Origin: Irpex lacteus
Lineage: Eukaryota > Basidiomycota > Agaricomycetes > Polyporales > Irpicaceae
NCBI GenBank assembly: GCA_001986395.2
Contig: MQVO02000032.1
Coordinates: 233,713-297,712, forward strand
DNA length: 64,000 bases
Direction of reading: 5' to 3'
The translations under genes were made by a program, and so were the position numbers. How positions within the stretch are numbered: position 1 is the stretch's first letter; each line of letters starts with the position of its first letter. Below, piece after piece: positions 48,919 through 60,579 of the stretch. The notes under the pieces were generated by a model. It was not told the DNA's origin. It ran no database searches and saw nothing but the letters and a program-made list of their open reading frames with translations.

Positions 48919-51900
48919 CCCTACTCTCCCGAACACGTTCCAGCCTCCGTCGCTTCACGAATCACGGTACAGATGGACGATAGTCGTATAGAGCACACGA
49001 CCAGCCTCATCGAATCAACATCACGGTAGATAGCTATCGACGCGTGTCCGGAGGTCGTCACTGAGCCGTAGTCGCCAGACTGACTGTCCTTAGGGCACAG
49101 TGTTGTGGCGGCGATAACAGCAGCAATGAACGGAAGAGGGGAAGGACGCAAGACTCTCAACGCACAAGAGAGCACAGGCAGACTGGGACACTGATACAGC
49201 ACTCACCGAGAGACCGTGACTCTCCCAGACATCTCTCAGTCTCCATTGCTACTCGGTATAGAGGCGCGACAGTTGTATGCATGTGTACCACGCGATTGGA
49301 CTCGTCGGATTGACATCGAGGCGAGGAGGCATCGACGCCGGGTTGTATAGATATCGACGCATATCCTGAGGTCGTCACTGAGTCGTAGTCTTCGAACTGG
49401 CTGTCTTCAGGGGCGCAGTGTCGCGATTGCAATAACAAGGATGGGAGGGGGGAGGGGGGAGGCTCTAGCAGGACGCGCGAGGGAGCTCAGGCTGACGGTG
49501 TTGAACGAAACACAGGCAGATGACACAGTACTCACTGTGAAACCGTGGAGCTCTCGCAGGCGGGCTACTAGCACAAACGTAGCCTCGTCAAGTTGACATC
49601 GACGCGAGGAGGCATCGACGCTGCGTGTTTGAAAGCTCGCCCGCCAATTTGACCGTCTCAGGATCACCACACGTATGGGGGGAACAGTGTCATTTATCGT
49701 GGTGGATGATGACATCGATGACAAGGGAGAACGGCGGGATGAGAGACGTTGGTCTACCTCGACCGCTTGAGCGCGTGACGTCATCGATTGCTGTCCTTTC
49801 TCTCGACGTCCACCACAGACTCAGGGCCCTCAGGCGAGCCAATATGAACGTGCCAGTCGGCGACAACAAACTCCGGCGACCTGTTTCGTTTGGTGAGTGC
49901 TTTGCTGGAATGCGTATACATCCACGCACTAAGACTCTCTGCTGCTCTGCCTTGCTCTGGATTCGTAGTATAGCGCATATCACGACTGCGTGACAATTTG
50001 CAGTCTTCCCTGCACGAGGTCTTCGCCAGGAGACCGCCACAGCGCGAGGGATGGCTCTCTGTGAGGAACGAGGATGCGAGTGGGTGGTGTGAGTTCACTC
50101 GGTGCGTATTACTTTACTCTTGAGATGCGTCATCTAACGCATATCTCACCTGCTCTACTAAGTCGCTTTCGCGCCCCCTTATGAGAACCCCAATGGTACC
50201 CTTACATCGACCAACGCGTTCCCCATCCCCCGATCGTTTTCACGCTAGCAACACCACCGGATGGAGCATACCTCTCCGGTTTCGATACATCGTTTCTCTC
50301 CTCTCTCTCTGTGGCTGTTAGGACACCGGCACGATCGCCTGGAGGGCGTCGCTCTCATGGTATCGGCCGATGTCGTCGGTCCTTGGAGATCGTTCATTCA
50401 CCCGCGTTCATCATTCTCTACACTGGAAACCTCGTACTTGCAGAGGATACGACAAGACGTCACACGATATACGCTAACCGACGCAACATACGCACACAAT
50501 CAGCACTTAAAGGCTGTCGCGAGATGGGCTTCTGGCGGACCCCACGTCTACGCTGGAGTAGAGCGAGCTTTGTGCGTACGCAAAGTATTCCTATCATCGG
50601 TCGAGCTGACGAACGACCGTACAGGTGGTCTGATAAGGTATATGCGGCGTGCGCGAGTCGAGGCATCGCTTATATCCGTCGTCCGTATCCACTCTGTTAA
50701 CCAATCCTCCAGAGATTCACGGGAGTGCGACGGATTAGTATCTTCGCGTATTCGTCCCGAACTTGCTCGAGGACGCGAAGAGCGGCGGAACGGTTAAGGC
50801 GTGAAGTTTTGAATTCAGGTGGGTATCGTGCTTCAGGTTTCTTGTCGACGGTGACATCCCCGGACTCGTTCGCGGGAACGAAAGACGTTAGTGGACGGGT
50901 ACAATGGTGCGTAATGTAGTTCATTCTGCATTAGTTGATAAGATTCGTAGCTTTCCCGACGGTCGTGCAGGATGCGACTCGAGACCTCGGTCGCACAGCT
51001 GTGCGTTGGACGTTCTGGTCGAGCCTGCGACTGCGATGTGTATCGTCGACGTTCGGGCAACCGTACGCTGCGGTCGTATCGAAGCAGGGGCCGCAGCGCG
51101 TCCGTTGGTCTCTGTAGCGCAGCATGTAGATAGGTGGTCGATCTGTATAAATAATAATTCGGAACGAAAGAAATATATTTGTTATAATCGACAAAACACA
51201 GGTTACGGGAATACACTAATGAGTATATCATCATCCTCGAACACAGCGCGAAGGGGCCACCGACGCGTACGAGAACCACACACATGGAACAAATACACAG
51301 TCAGCCACGGTGGCACTATCTTTGAGGAACCGGAGATCGCAAGTTGCGCTTGAGGTATGGATGGACAACGTAGTCTTGGCGGCCGACGAGAGTTGTATGG
51401 TCCTATGAACATGCGGGACTGAGGACGTCTTGTATGGCTGGGGCTAGATTAAGTATCGACGGTCTTAGCCGTTCCGAGCGTTACGCGGAGCGAGCCCAAC
51501 GGTGGTCACTCCGTTTGGTCTCAAAAATAGCTACTTGCGGTGACGGTGAATGAGAAATAGTACTGCGGGTCACTCAAGTGAGGACAAGGACGTCAGCGCG
51601 ATGAGACTCGAGACTTTGAAGGGCACTCACAGATTAAAGTGCTCCTGTATCGTTCGTGCATCTATCTCTACACTGTCAACGGCACACTAGCCCGCGTTCA
51701 TCCATCCTGAAGTAACTCGCGTCGACAGCTTAGATAAGACGTCGAGAGGTCGACATTACAGGCTCACGCCGAGCTGAGAGTATCCGTCGGGCAAGAAATG
51801 AAGGTTTTCCTCGAGAGCTGGTATTACTGCTGATAGGAGGTCGGGTAACGCTCATCAATTGGGAGGATGGTCGGTCGTCTGAGGGGCATAGACTGTACTA

Positions 51901-53549
51901 GGGAAACTGGTCAATAACTAGCCTGTGGAAGCACGTACCGTAAACGTGATTGCACTGAGGGGTCGTACTCCGTGTACAACCTCACCATAACGTGCAGCAC
52001 CGACTAAGCTTCACATGCGGAGCAGAAGGCAGCTGATAGTGTACAAGAACGTTCGTGAGCATGCGCAGTACAGACAGAGGGTGGAGTACTCACCTCGAAC
52101 TGTGAACCTCTCTGACAACCTTCCCCGCCTTCATTGATGTTGGCTTGCCATGGGCTTGTGTATTCTACGGAAGTGCTTATAACGAGCATGTACGCCGTTT
52201 GGAATTGAGACAGAGAGACGATGGATGTATCTTGAGATTTGTTCCTTGTCATCGTCGCTGCCAGTGGTTTGACCGCCCTCTCAGTCGTGAAAGGGCGCAA
52301 TATGGTTGTTCAAGGATGTCCCAGAGCCAATAAGTGGACGTCCATGCAGTTGGAGGGTTGGCGTGAGGTTGTAGTAGAGGACATGGATGAGGGAGAAGAT
52401 GAGAGGAAGATGAGAGGTTGTTCGAGACGCCGGTCGGTATTGGTGCGATCTTCTTCGCCGACGTCCACCACCAACATGCTCGTCCGAGCAACTCGACTTG
52501 CGTCCCACAATAATCTGGACGTTTCGTTGCCAAAATTATCCCCTCAAGCAACGCAAGGCCCTCTAGTGGTCTCTTTCTTGGTTGCTCTTGAGTTGAACGA
52601 CTCGCTCCGTGAGTACTTTGTTTGTGCTGCCTGTACTTTAGTGAACTGAGATCTGTCTATATTCAGAGCTCGTGACTACCTCACAGACGTATCTGGTCTC
52701 TAGCACCCGACAATGTTCGCCGTTTATCGGAGTCCTGAATGTTGTCGGTCGGGCGTAGGAAGTGGCGGACGACGTGTACCAATTACTACAGACGGACGCG
52801 GCCTACTCAGTCGGTAGTACATTGGAAGATCGCCGCGAAGTACTGAGAAGGCCTACAACATGGTGATAAGTCCCTAGCAAGGTGTTTCCCGGTCTGTGCG
52901 TCCATGATCATACGCTTAATCCCAAACTCATGCAACGAAATCACAGCTCTTCGTCGTTCACGCTGAATACTGTATATACGCACCACAGGCAACGCAGTCA
53001 TGTTCTTGCTGGCCGTTCGATGTGTCTTACGCATTGCGCTCTGAGGTCGTGAATACTCAACGGCATAGCAGCGCTCAGGCCTCAGGGTTCGTGACGGTTC
53101 AGACCGTTTGAGTACGTAGTTTGCCTCTGGTCACTGCGTCGAGCCAAGTTTAATTTGTATTTCTAGTATTGTTGCCTTCTTTGATGGGCTCGACGTGTTC
53201 CTGCTGCCAGCAAACCCTTAATTCTTTTGCTGGCCGAAACGACTTTCGAGAGGCGCCCATGAATATCGAAGAACCGCCTGGCAACTCAAGCGCTAGTCCG
53301 CCTCATTGCCTAAGCCTCGCACCTCGCACGAGGCATCCTTGCACAGCGGTTGCGCAGCCACCCCTCTCTCTCTTTTCCCTCTACCACCACCTCTCGAGAA
53401 CAACCCGTACGTACCCCTCCCTCTCGCCTTCCAAATTACGCCGTTGAGATCTGGAACTAACACCCTCGTTTGTTTTCAGTGAGAATCTATTAGCCGCAGA
53501 CGGAAACGCCTACGCAGAAGACAATTCTATACTTGGATTTTGAGCCGAT

Positions 53550-56500
53550 ATGACTGAGCCGAATGGACCTGAGCCGACTGGAGGAGTGCCAACAGTGCTC
53601 GAGCCGAATGCACTAGAGCCAACTGGAGATATGCCGACTAGGCTTGAGCCGACAGAGGATGTGCCGACTGCAGATGCGCCGACTGTTGTAGAGCCGACCG
53701 CAGCTGAGCTGCCAGGACCCGTGCCAACAGTGGAAGTGCCGATGGAAGGTGTGTCACCAGGAGGTGCACCGCCAGGATCTGTGCCGACCGGAGTAGAGCC
53801 TGTTGCAGAGCCAACGCAACATGGCACCGTGCACATGGACCCTGCCTCTCTGCGCGACACAACGAGCCGCCCTGGGGGATGCGAGACGGCTGGTCCGTCG
53901 AGCCGGCCCTTGGCGCAGGGTGCTTCGCCGTCGCAAGATACCAGCGAGCCGTTGCTGCAGGACGCGGCTGATGCGCCCGATGTGCGCTCGCCGCAGACCA
54001 AGGATGACCACGTGAGAGTGCCGAAGGGCCAGGACGCGAACACTGATGCGGACTCGAACGTGCGATATGTTCTCTCTGGCCAACCGACTGGTTGGGCGGC
54101 CATGGCAGCGCATATGCGCGAGTACGACGAGGAGAAGGTCAAGAACACCAAGGAGGACATTGATACCCTGTTGACATTTGTAAGTATCTAGTTCTCCTTT
54201 CGCTGCTCTCCGCTGTTACTTATGAGGTATCTCTTAGGCCGGCTTGTTCTCTGCGGCCCTCACCGCCTTCCTTGTGGAATCATACTCCAGTCTCCTCCCT
54301 GACCCTAATGCACAGACTGCCGCTGATTCAGCGCAGTCCCTTGTTGTCATGCAACAAATGTATCTCCATGCATACAACTCATCCTCTGACCCTACCATTG
54401 CTCTTGCCCCTGCTGTTCCCCCTCCCTTCCAACCCTCTACCAATGACATCCGAGTTAATGTGCTCTGGTTTGCCTCACTCATCTTCAGTTTGATAACCGC
54501 TTCCTTCGCTATCCTAGTGAAGCAGTGGCTCAGAGAGTATCTTGCAGTAGATTTCCCATCACCACAAGCACGCCTTCGTGTCCGCCACTACCGAGAGCCT
54601 GGTCTCAGGACCTGGAAAGTGTTTGAGATTGCTGCTGTCCTCCCACTCTTGCAGCAACTGGCTCTTGCACTCTTCTTCATTGGGCTCTGTTATTTCACTG
54701 CCTCAGTGCATGAAAGTGTCAAGGATACTACTCTTCCACTTGTTGCTGGATGGGCCTTCTGCTTTACCACCGTCACCACCCTTCCAGTATTCTTTGGCCA
54801 ATGTCCATATAAAATCTCATTGCTCAAATCTCTGCATATACATATTGTGACTGCAGTGCATTTTGGTGTCAAATGGCTACGGAGGAAGATCCCAAGGCAT
54901 TACTGTCTTTGGAGGTGGTCAGACAAAGCTGATGATTTCATGCTAGACTACCTTTCCGTACATCATGAGAGGAAATTTGTCACTGAGGACACCTCAGACT
55001 TACAAATCCTTGCTGAAGTGGACAGTGTCCAGTCCAACGATGAACTCATTGGCACAGTCATCTTTGAATCTCTCCAGCAAATCCAGGATCCCAAGTGGGA
55101 GGATATAGTCAAGTTTCTGTATCACTTGATTGAGCCACGTGTACAAGACACTGGCCTGCTCTCTGAACCCTGGTATTATGTGGACTTGAAATTGTTGACC
55201 CGACCAGCATACACTGGGATCATCAACATTCTCTGTCATCACCTTCAAGTGCAGCTCAGCAAGTCAGAGGATCACCAGTGGATGACACAAAATGTCAATC
55301 CACATGCACTTTACCTCCTGTTCTCTGACAGCCGTCATCAGTTTCCTCAATCTGGAGTGAAGCTTCTTGAGAAACATGATACAGACATAGTATGGGCCCT
55401 TGCCAAAAGCTGTGAGAAATCTGAGGACAAGCTTTATGCTTACTATAGGCTTTTTGCCTGTATGAATGACAGAGCTGAAGATCGCAACTGGAGTTGGGAA
55501 CTATGCCTGCAGTATTTTGAAATCATTGCAGATTCCATCTTTCATCCTGCAGGGGAAACCTCTCCTTCTGAACCCTTCTCACTGCAAGGAGACATGACAT
55601 CTTGGCCTTGGAGTGCATGGAATGATGTCTATGTATGCCATAGAGCTCTGCAGTTTTTATCAGGTTCTATCACTGCAATACTACAAGAAACAGAGCCTAC
55701 CAGTAATAACTACAGCCCAAAGACAGCCCTAGAACTACCATCTGTTGCAACGCAGGGAGGCAGAAACCTTTGCATTGTCGGTGCTCTGGTTAGCATATGG
55801 AACTTGGCCAATGTAGCAAGACGTGTATTTTACCTATTGTCATTACAGTCTGTAATCAAGAGCTGTCTCTCCCAACAGAGTGGCACACTGGCTATCTTGC
55901 AGGCTCTTGGCCAAATCCAGGAGTTGACACTTATTGGTGTATGCACTGATAATGAGCAATATCAAGCACCAACAGGTATAGTAGCTCTATAGCTCCTGTT
56001 ATTTCACTTTTGACTTAATGTTTGTTATTAGTTAATGAGCAGACACTTCAAAACCTTATTGACACACTTTCCAATCCTGTTCTCTTTGAACACCGTCCAT
56101 TGGAAATCTACTCTAGGCTTACGCATGCTTTCAAGATGCTTTACTTTGGGATCCATCTTGTTGACCAAGAAAATGCCCTTCAATATCAGAAGCGGTTCAG
56201 AACACTTTTCAGGACCCTGACTCAAGTTGTCTACCAATCAACAGAAAATTCTACACCAGCTCAAGCACATGAACTTATTAGTGCTGACACACCTACTCCA
56301 TTCCAAGACCATGTACTTGTTCAGCTCATTCAAAACTCCTCCGAAGAGTTGCAGGCCAAAGCCAACAAGTCTCTGATAAAGGCATGTCTTGAACATATAC
56401 AGAGGCAAGATGTTAAGGCGGCTGATGTAGAATGGGAGTATAACTGGGCTCTGGAATATGAGCAGTGGATCTTTGCATTCAAGCAAGAAAGGACAGTCTT

Positions 56501-56651
56501 TGAGGATAGCTTTGTTGAATGGCTATGGACACTCTACATGGCCTCTCAACGTATGCAGGATGATGAGGAGATTGACAAGAAGTTCTACAGAATTAGACAA
56601 CTTGGTTTGGTGCAGAAGGTCAGGGAAAAGTATCCAATGCTATGCTCATAG
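53550..56651 (+). CDS. DUF6535 membrane protein, copy E, with Pro/Thr repeat N-terminus
   Basis: Three exons: 53550-54179, 54238-55975, 56032-56651. The protein parallels copy D throughout, but the Pro/Thr repeat region is shorter: several units present in D between ADAPT and VVEPTAAEL are missing. Core segments: VRYVLSGQPTGWAAMAAHM, AGLFSAALTAFLVESYSSLL, NDIRVNVLWFASLIFSLITA, VKQWLREYLAVDFPSPQARL, FFIGLCYFTASVHESV. The family PRCPYK motif is changed to GQCPYK here. EVDSVQSNDELIGTVIFESL and the C-terminal IRQLGLVQKVREKYPMLCS follow. Exons 2 and 3 are CpG-poor like those of D. The frame is intact, and the copy is clearly the tandem duplicate of D. Function unknown. Confidence 0.87.
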
Positions 56652-59279
56652 ATGGTGTAGTTGCTTCAGTGTTCAAGTAGGATAGAGTTGCTTGAGTATC
56701 CATCAATGACTCCCACACCTATGCTTTTCTCCTTGCTGACTGTCATGTAGTATCTAATTTCTGTATGAAGAGATTTCATGATGAGGCAAGCAGTAGACAA
56801 AGTGAAAGAGACATGTAAATATCGTAGGCAATCTACATACTGTGCATAACATGTCTCATGTGGAAGATCAAGCGAGATCTCATTACTATACTTGTATATA
56901 AGGCAGTGGCTAATTTGTATGTCTGTCACTCCGGAAGCTACAAACAAACTGTATAATACACACCTAGAGGCCAATGTGCTATCCCAGATCTGGCCTTTGA
57001 ATATCATCCACTGGGGTGGAGTGCAGTGGGATCACTGCTACGCGGGACACATTGTTCAACGTGTATACACAATGACAGTGCATAGTTGGCGTGACAGTGT
57101 TATCATGGGGACATAGAATTGCTGAGTTCCAACAGTCTGACGTCAGACGAGTATGTCAATATCAACATTGGCACATATACCACATGCAGAGTGATGGTGG
57201 AGGAGGCTTGCAGCAAGCAGCGATGATGGGGAAATGGGATTATGGATAAATAGTGATGAACAAAAGATAAGGTGGCTTCCTATGGTTGGAGTTGAGTGGC
57301 AAGGGTGGTGGCGGACAGTGGCGAATGTTCAAAGCCAGGCTCAAAGGCAACAAAGTAACTTGGGAACTCGTCGTAGGCGACAGTAGCGAGCACCGCATAC
57401 AGTCGTACAGTGCGTCTCATCGAGTATATGGACTCAAGTTCTGGTTGATGTGAAAGACAGCGGAGCTGATACCAAGCGAACAAGGGTGACCGTTAGTGTG
57501 TACAAGTATAGACAGACAATAAAATACTCACTGACTTCGACTCTTGGAGATACTGTGATATTCAGATTTTCCTGGCACTCATGAGAGCGAACACGACGAG
57601 ACACATGCTGCACTAATTGTCAGTGCGTGTTTTCAGGTTAGCCTGGAGTCCAAGAGGTGTTGCGTGATTGATTGAACTCGATGTGCTCGTGTATACTCGT
57701 CAGCGAGAGACCTTGAAGTACGACAGGTTGGAGATTGATCACGTCCGTCGAGGAGGCGTACAGGAGGATGGGAGGGACGGAGGGTCATGAGCGAAGAATA
57801 CGGTGATTGGTCATGGATGGAGCATGTTATTAGCTCTACGCTCGATGCAACAAATGGGGGTGGTTTTAAGTAAGAAACGAGAGAAGAGCGTAAAGTATCG
57901 ATACGAGAACTCACCGTAGTAAGTACCGCATATAATTGTGTTCAATTTGTCGATGTCTGTGGGATGTTGGTCAATTCGCAGGAGAGAGTAGCTGACTCGG
58001 GCAACCAGGGGTGTTCGTTAGCATGCACAAGTACTAGGAAGTTCGAACAGACGATACTGGCAGTACTCACCGAGAGATCACGAATCACTCCTCATCTATC
58101 CTAGCCTGCAACGTTTCGCAATACTAAGAAGGGAGGCTCTTGCGTGTGAGCGTGCATACCAAACGTATGCACGGTGCCTTGAACTCGCGGCGGTGTGGCG
58201 ATCGAAGTGTATCTTGAGGTTGTTGGGTCGTCGCTCGTTCGACTGCCGTCAGGTAATGGGTTGCTTGTTCGTCAGGGAGGCGCAAGGAGGTTGGAAACAA
58301 GACCGGGGGCAACATATCAAGAGGAGAGCTGACCGCGTACGATCGAGCTAGATGCGCGTAAGGGATGTAGCTCGGTATGTAAAAGAGCTAGGTTAGCTAA
58401 CTGATAGCTAACTGATAGCTAACGGTGAACAAATATCAGCATGCATAAGTACTGCAGGCAAACAACAAGATACTCACGGAGAAACTGAGTCACTTTCCGA
58501 GACCGTTTCCAGCCTCCGTCGTTTCACGATACACATGCATGACAATCGTATATAGCACACGAGCGAACTCGTTAGGCTGGCATCACGGTGAATAGGTATC
58601 AAGTATTGACGCGTTTCTGGACGTCGTGACCGGCCATAGTCGTCAGTCTGACCATCTTCAAGGGTTATGATAACAACAACGAAAACGGGAGAGGGAAGGA
58701 CGAAAGGCTCTGGCTCTGAATCAATGCGCAAGAGAGCTAAGGCTGCTGGTGGTGAGCGAACCACAGGCTGACTGGTGTTGAACGTACCACAGGCTGACTG
58801 GTGGAGAGCGAACCACAAACTGACTGGAGTTAAACGAGCCCCAGCAGATGATACAGTACTCGCCGATCGCCGAGACACCGTGGAGCTCTCCTGGCCTATC
58901 GGTTCGCAACGCCAAGCAAAGAAACCGTTGGATAAGAGCGTGCGCACAAAAATGTATGCGTGTCGCTTTGTCGTCGGGGGTGGTGTGGTGTGGTGTTCGA
59001 GACCTGAGGTTGTCGTGGTGTCAAGCTGCTTGTTCGTCCGAGAGACGCAGGGAGGTTGGAGACGAGAGCAGAGGGTAAAGTATCACACCAGAGCTCACAG
59101 CAGTATGATCGCGCTAGGTGCGCATGTGAACTTAAGTTAAGCTCGACGTATAAGAGGGCTCAGATCAGCTGATATCGAGAGAACGAGAACGTCACATCGT
59201 TAGCATGCTAAAGTACCATAGACAACGATCAGATACTCACAGAGACACCGCCCTACTCTCCCGAACACCGAGACACCGC
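56652..59279. other. Gene-poor region downstream of copy E
   Basis: No supported gene. The first ~350 bp are AT-rich and CpG-poor like copy E. Minus-strand modules follow near 58.07, 58.47 and 58.86 kb, with a small TAGCTAACTGA triplication near 58395. The region ends at the LTR insertion. Confidence 0.5.
58553..59279. repeat. Near-identical direct repeat, copy 2, truncated by LTR insertion
   Basis: Matches 48194-48918. Similarity stops exactly where the LTR begins (TGAGACACC at 59280), which fixes the insertion point to the base. Confidence 0.85.
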
Positions 59280-60565
59280 TGAGACACCTAGCCACACCCT
59301 AAAGAACACAAATACCAACCACCTAACCCTGAGAGGGCGATAACGTGGCCAGTGATGGGTGGGGAGTGTATAGTGCGAGCGAAGGGACCTCTGAGGCCCA
59401 GGTCTAACCCAAGGTCTCTGGGGGAAAGCGGGGGTAAAGCGAATGTAGATACCCACTAAAGTGAGTCTAGAGAGCACTCGACCGAGCACAAGGGGAGTAA
59501 AACAATGATAGAGCGAAGGGGAAATCGTAATAAAGCTCAAAAAACCACACTATAACTAATAGCGAAGCGGCCGACGTAGCAACGAGCTCGGAGTGAGCGC
59601 AGAATCAAAGCAAAAGCAAAACAGACGTCCAGGCAAGTTAAAGGACGCCAGGCCGAGCTGAATAATGTAAAACAACGAAGCGAGCGAGCGGAAATCAACA
59701 ATGAGCTCAAGAAACGGCTGGGAGGTCAAGAACGCAAAGGCCGACGCAATAAGACACAAATAACTCCTCGGGACCTCTGTCGCTGATGCTTGGTGGGTCA
59801 AGCGAGGCTTGTTGGAGCACCTAGGGGCCGTCGGGTACGCTGGCAGACGCAGTGGACGCAGTAGAACACAGGGAAACGCAGAAATCGCAGGGGAACGCAA
59901 ACTCGGCCACAGAACTGAGGGGTGGACGATGGGGGGAGAGTCTATATTGGGTTCCTAACGATGGGTACAGGTGTATATGTGTCTACGAGTGTCCATCAGT
60001 CAAAGGAACAGACCGGAATTGTAAGGGAAAGATAGGAAAGGGGTAAAGTCCGAAATATGACCGAGGCACCAAAACACGGCCGATAGGATCGAACAAGACG
60101 CCTCGGGGAGCCTCAGGATGTATGGCCGAGGGCCTTGGAATGCACCTGATGATAGAGCAAGTGGGCCGAGTCATTTTGTGCCTTGGCCGCTCGAATTGGC
60201 CGAGGTTTGGTCTGGTTGTGCGAGGCTCGATTCTGCCAATCATGCGCGCATTAGGAGGGTTAGACGTGGCCTGGAAAGTGTCTGCGAGCACTCCAAACAC
60301 TAGGCAATCACATTTAGAGGTGAACCGAGCTATAGCGAGTAGGATTGGTGCCAACTGCTGACGGAGAGAGCAAGGGATTAAGGAAATGGTCGAGAGCGCA
60401 AGGAGTGAGGTACGGGCCTCGGACCTCGGCCCAGAGGTATAGTGAGAGCAAGCGAGAGGTTCTGGGAGCTGAAGCGAGATGATAGAAGGGTGGGCCGAGC
60501 AAGAGAAAAGGTCATAGTTGAGCCGTATGGCCTAGTTTGCGGTCCAGCGTTTGAGCCACGTATCA
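59280..60565 (-). repeat. 3' LTR (left copy), about 1,286 bp
   Basis: On the minus strand it starts TGATACGTGG next to a purine tract and ends in TCTCA, giving TG...CA ends. The first 840 bp (59280-60119) match 63158-64000. The 60565 border rests on the TG end and the adjoining purine tract, since the other LTR is cut by the window edge. Confidence 0.75.
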
Positions 60566-60579
60566 TCCTCCTCCCTACT
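60566..60579 (-). promoter_or_regulatory. Polypurine tract
   Basis: AGTAGGGAGGAGGA on the minus strand abuts the LTR start TGATACG, in the position where plus-strand DNA synthesis is primed. Confidence 0.6.

Larger units (their letters stand above)
45788..53549. other. Gene-poor repeat region between copies D and E
   Basis: No supported gene in 7.8 kb. It begins with a CpG-poor stretch to about 46.1 kb that continues the character of copy D. It then holds the minus-strand modules, a (GGTGT)n-like run near 47850, a 26-bp tandem repeat (48394-48480), the block repeated at 58553-59279, and from about 49.6 kb the second duplication unit. The leader-like stretch before copy E starts at about 53480. 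Confidence 0.5.
38281..59260 (-). repeat. Dispersed minus-strand exon/donor-like modules, about 15 copies
   Basis: A motif like TACTCACCGAGAAACCG (minus strand: CGGTTTCTCG/GTGAGTA, a good 5' splice site) recurs near 38305, 38567, 47077, 47453, 47744, 48105, 48499, 48875, 49200, 49530, 52088, 58071, 58470, 58858 and 59234. It is often preceded on the plus strand by GCATGCACAAGTACCG-like sequence and followed by CTCTCCC...CCTCCGTCGCTTCA. Minus-strand translations beside it resemble each other (for example SLTSSLVCY and TVIREAMEARTCSGE), but stops follow. No full gene can be built. Confidence 0.6.
38300..59279. repeat. Tandem segmental duplication, two units of about 10.5-10.9 kb
   Basis: Unit 1 (about 38.3-48.9 kb, with copy D) and unit 2 (about 48.9-59.28 kb, with copy E) run in the same order and orientation. 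Anchors: ATTCACGGGAGTGCGA ends at 39840 and 50730 (offset 10,890); copy D starts at 42600 and E at 53550 (10,950); their stops are 45787 and 56651 (10,864); the near-identical block 48194-48918 returns at 58553-59279 (about 10,360). Similarity varies along the unit, and about 0.9 kb near 51.1-52.0 kb has no counterpart. Boundaries are approximate. Confidence 0.75.

Noticed and set aside
38300..59279. CRISPR-like or prokaryotic repeat array
   Set aside because: Spacing is irregular, units are degenerate, and the genome is eukaryotic.
59253..59900. Minus-strand ORFs within the LTR (repeated at 63202-63780)
   Set aside because: They lie wholly or mostly in LTR sequence, recur only because the LTR does, and have no domain.
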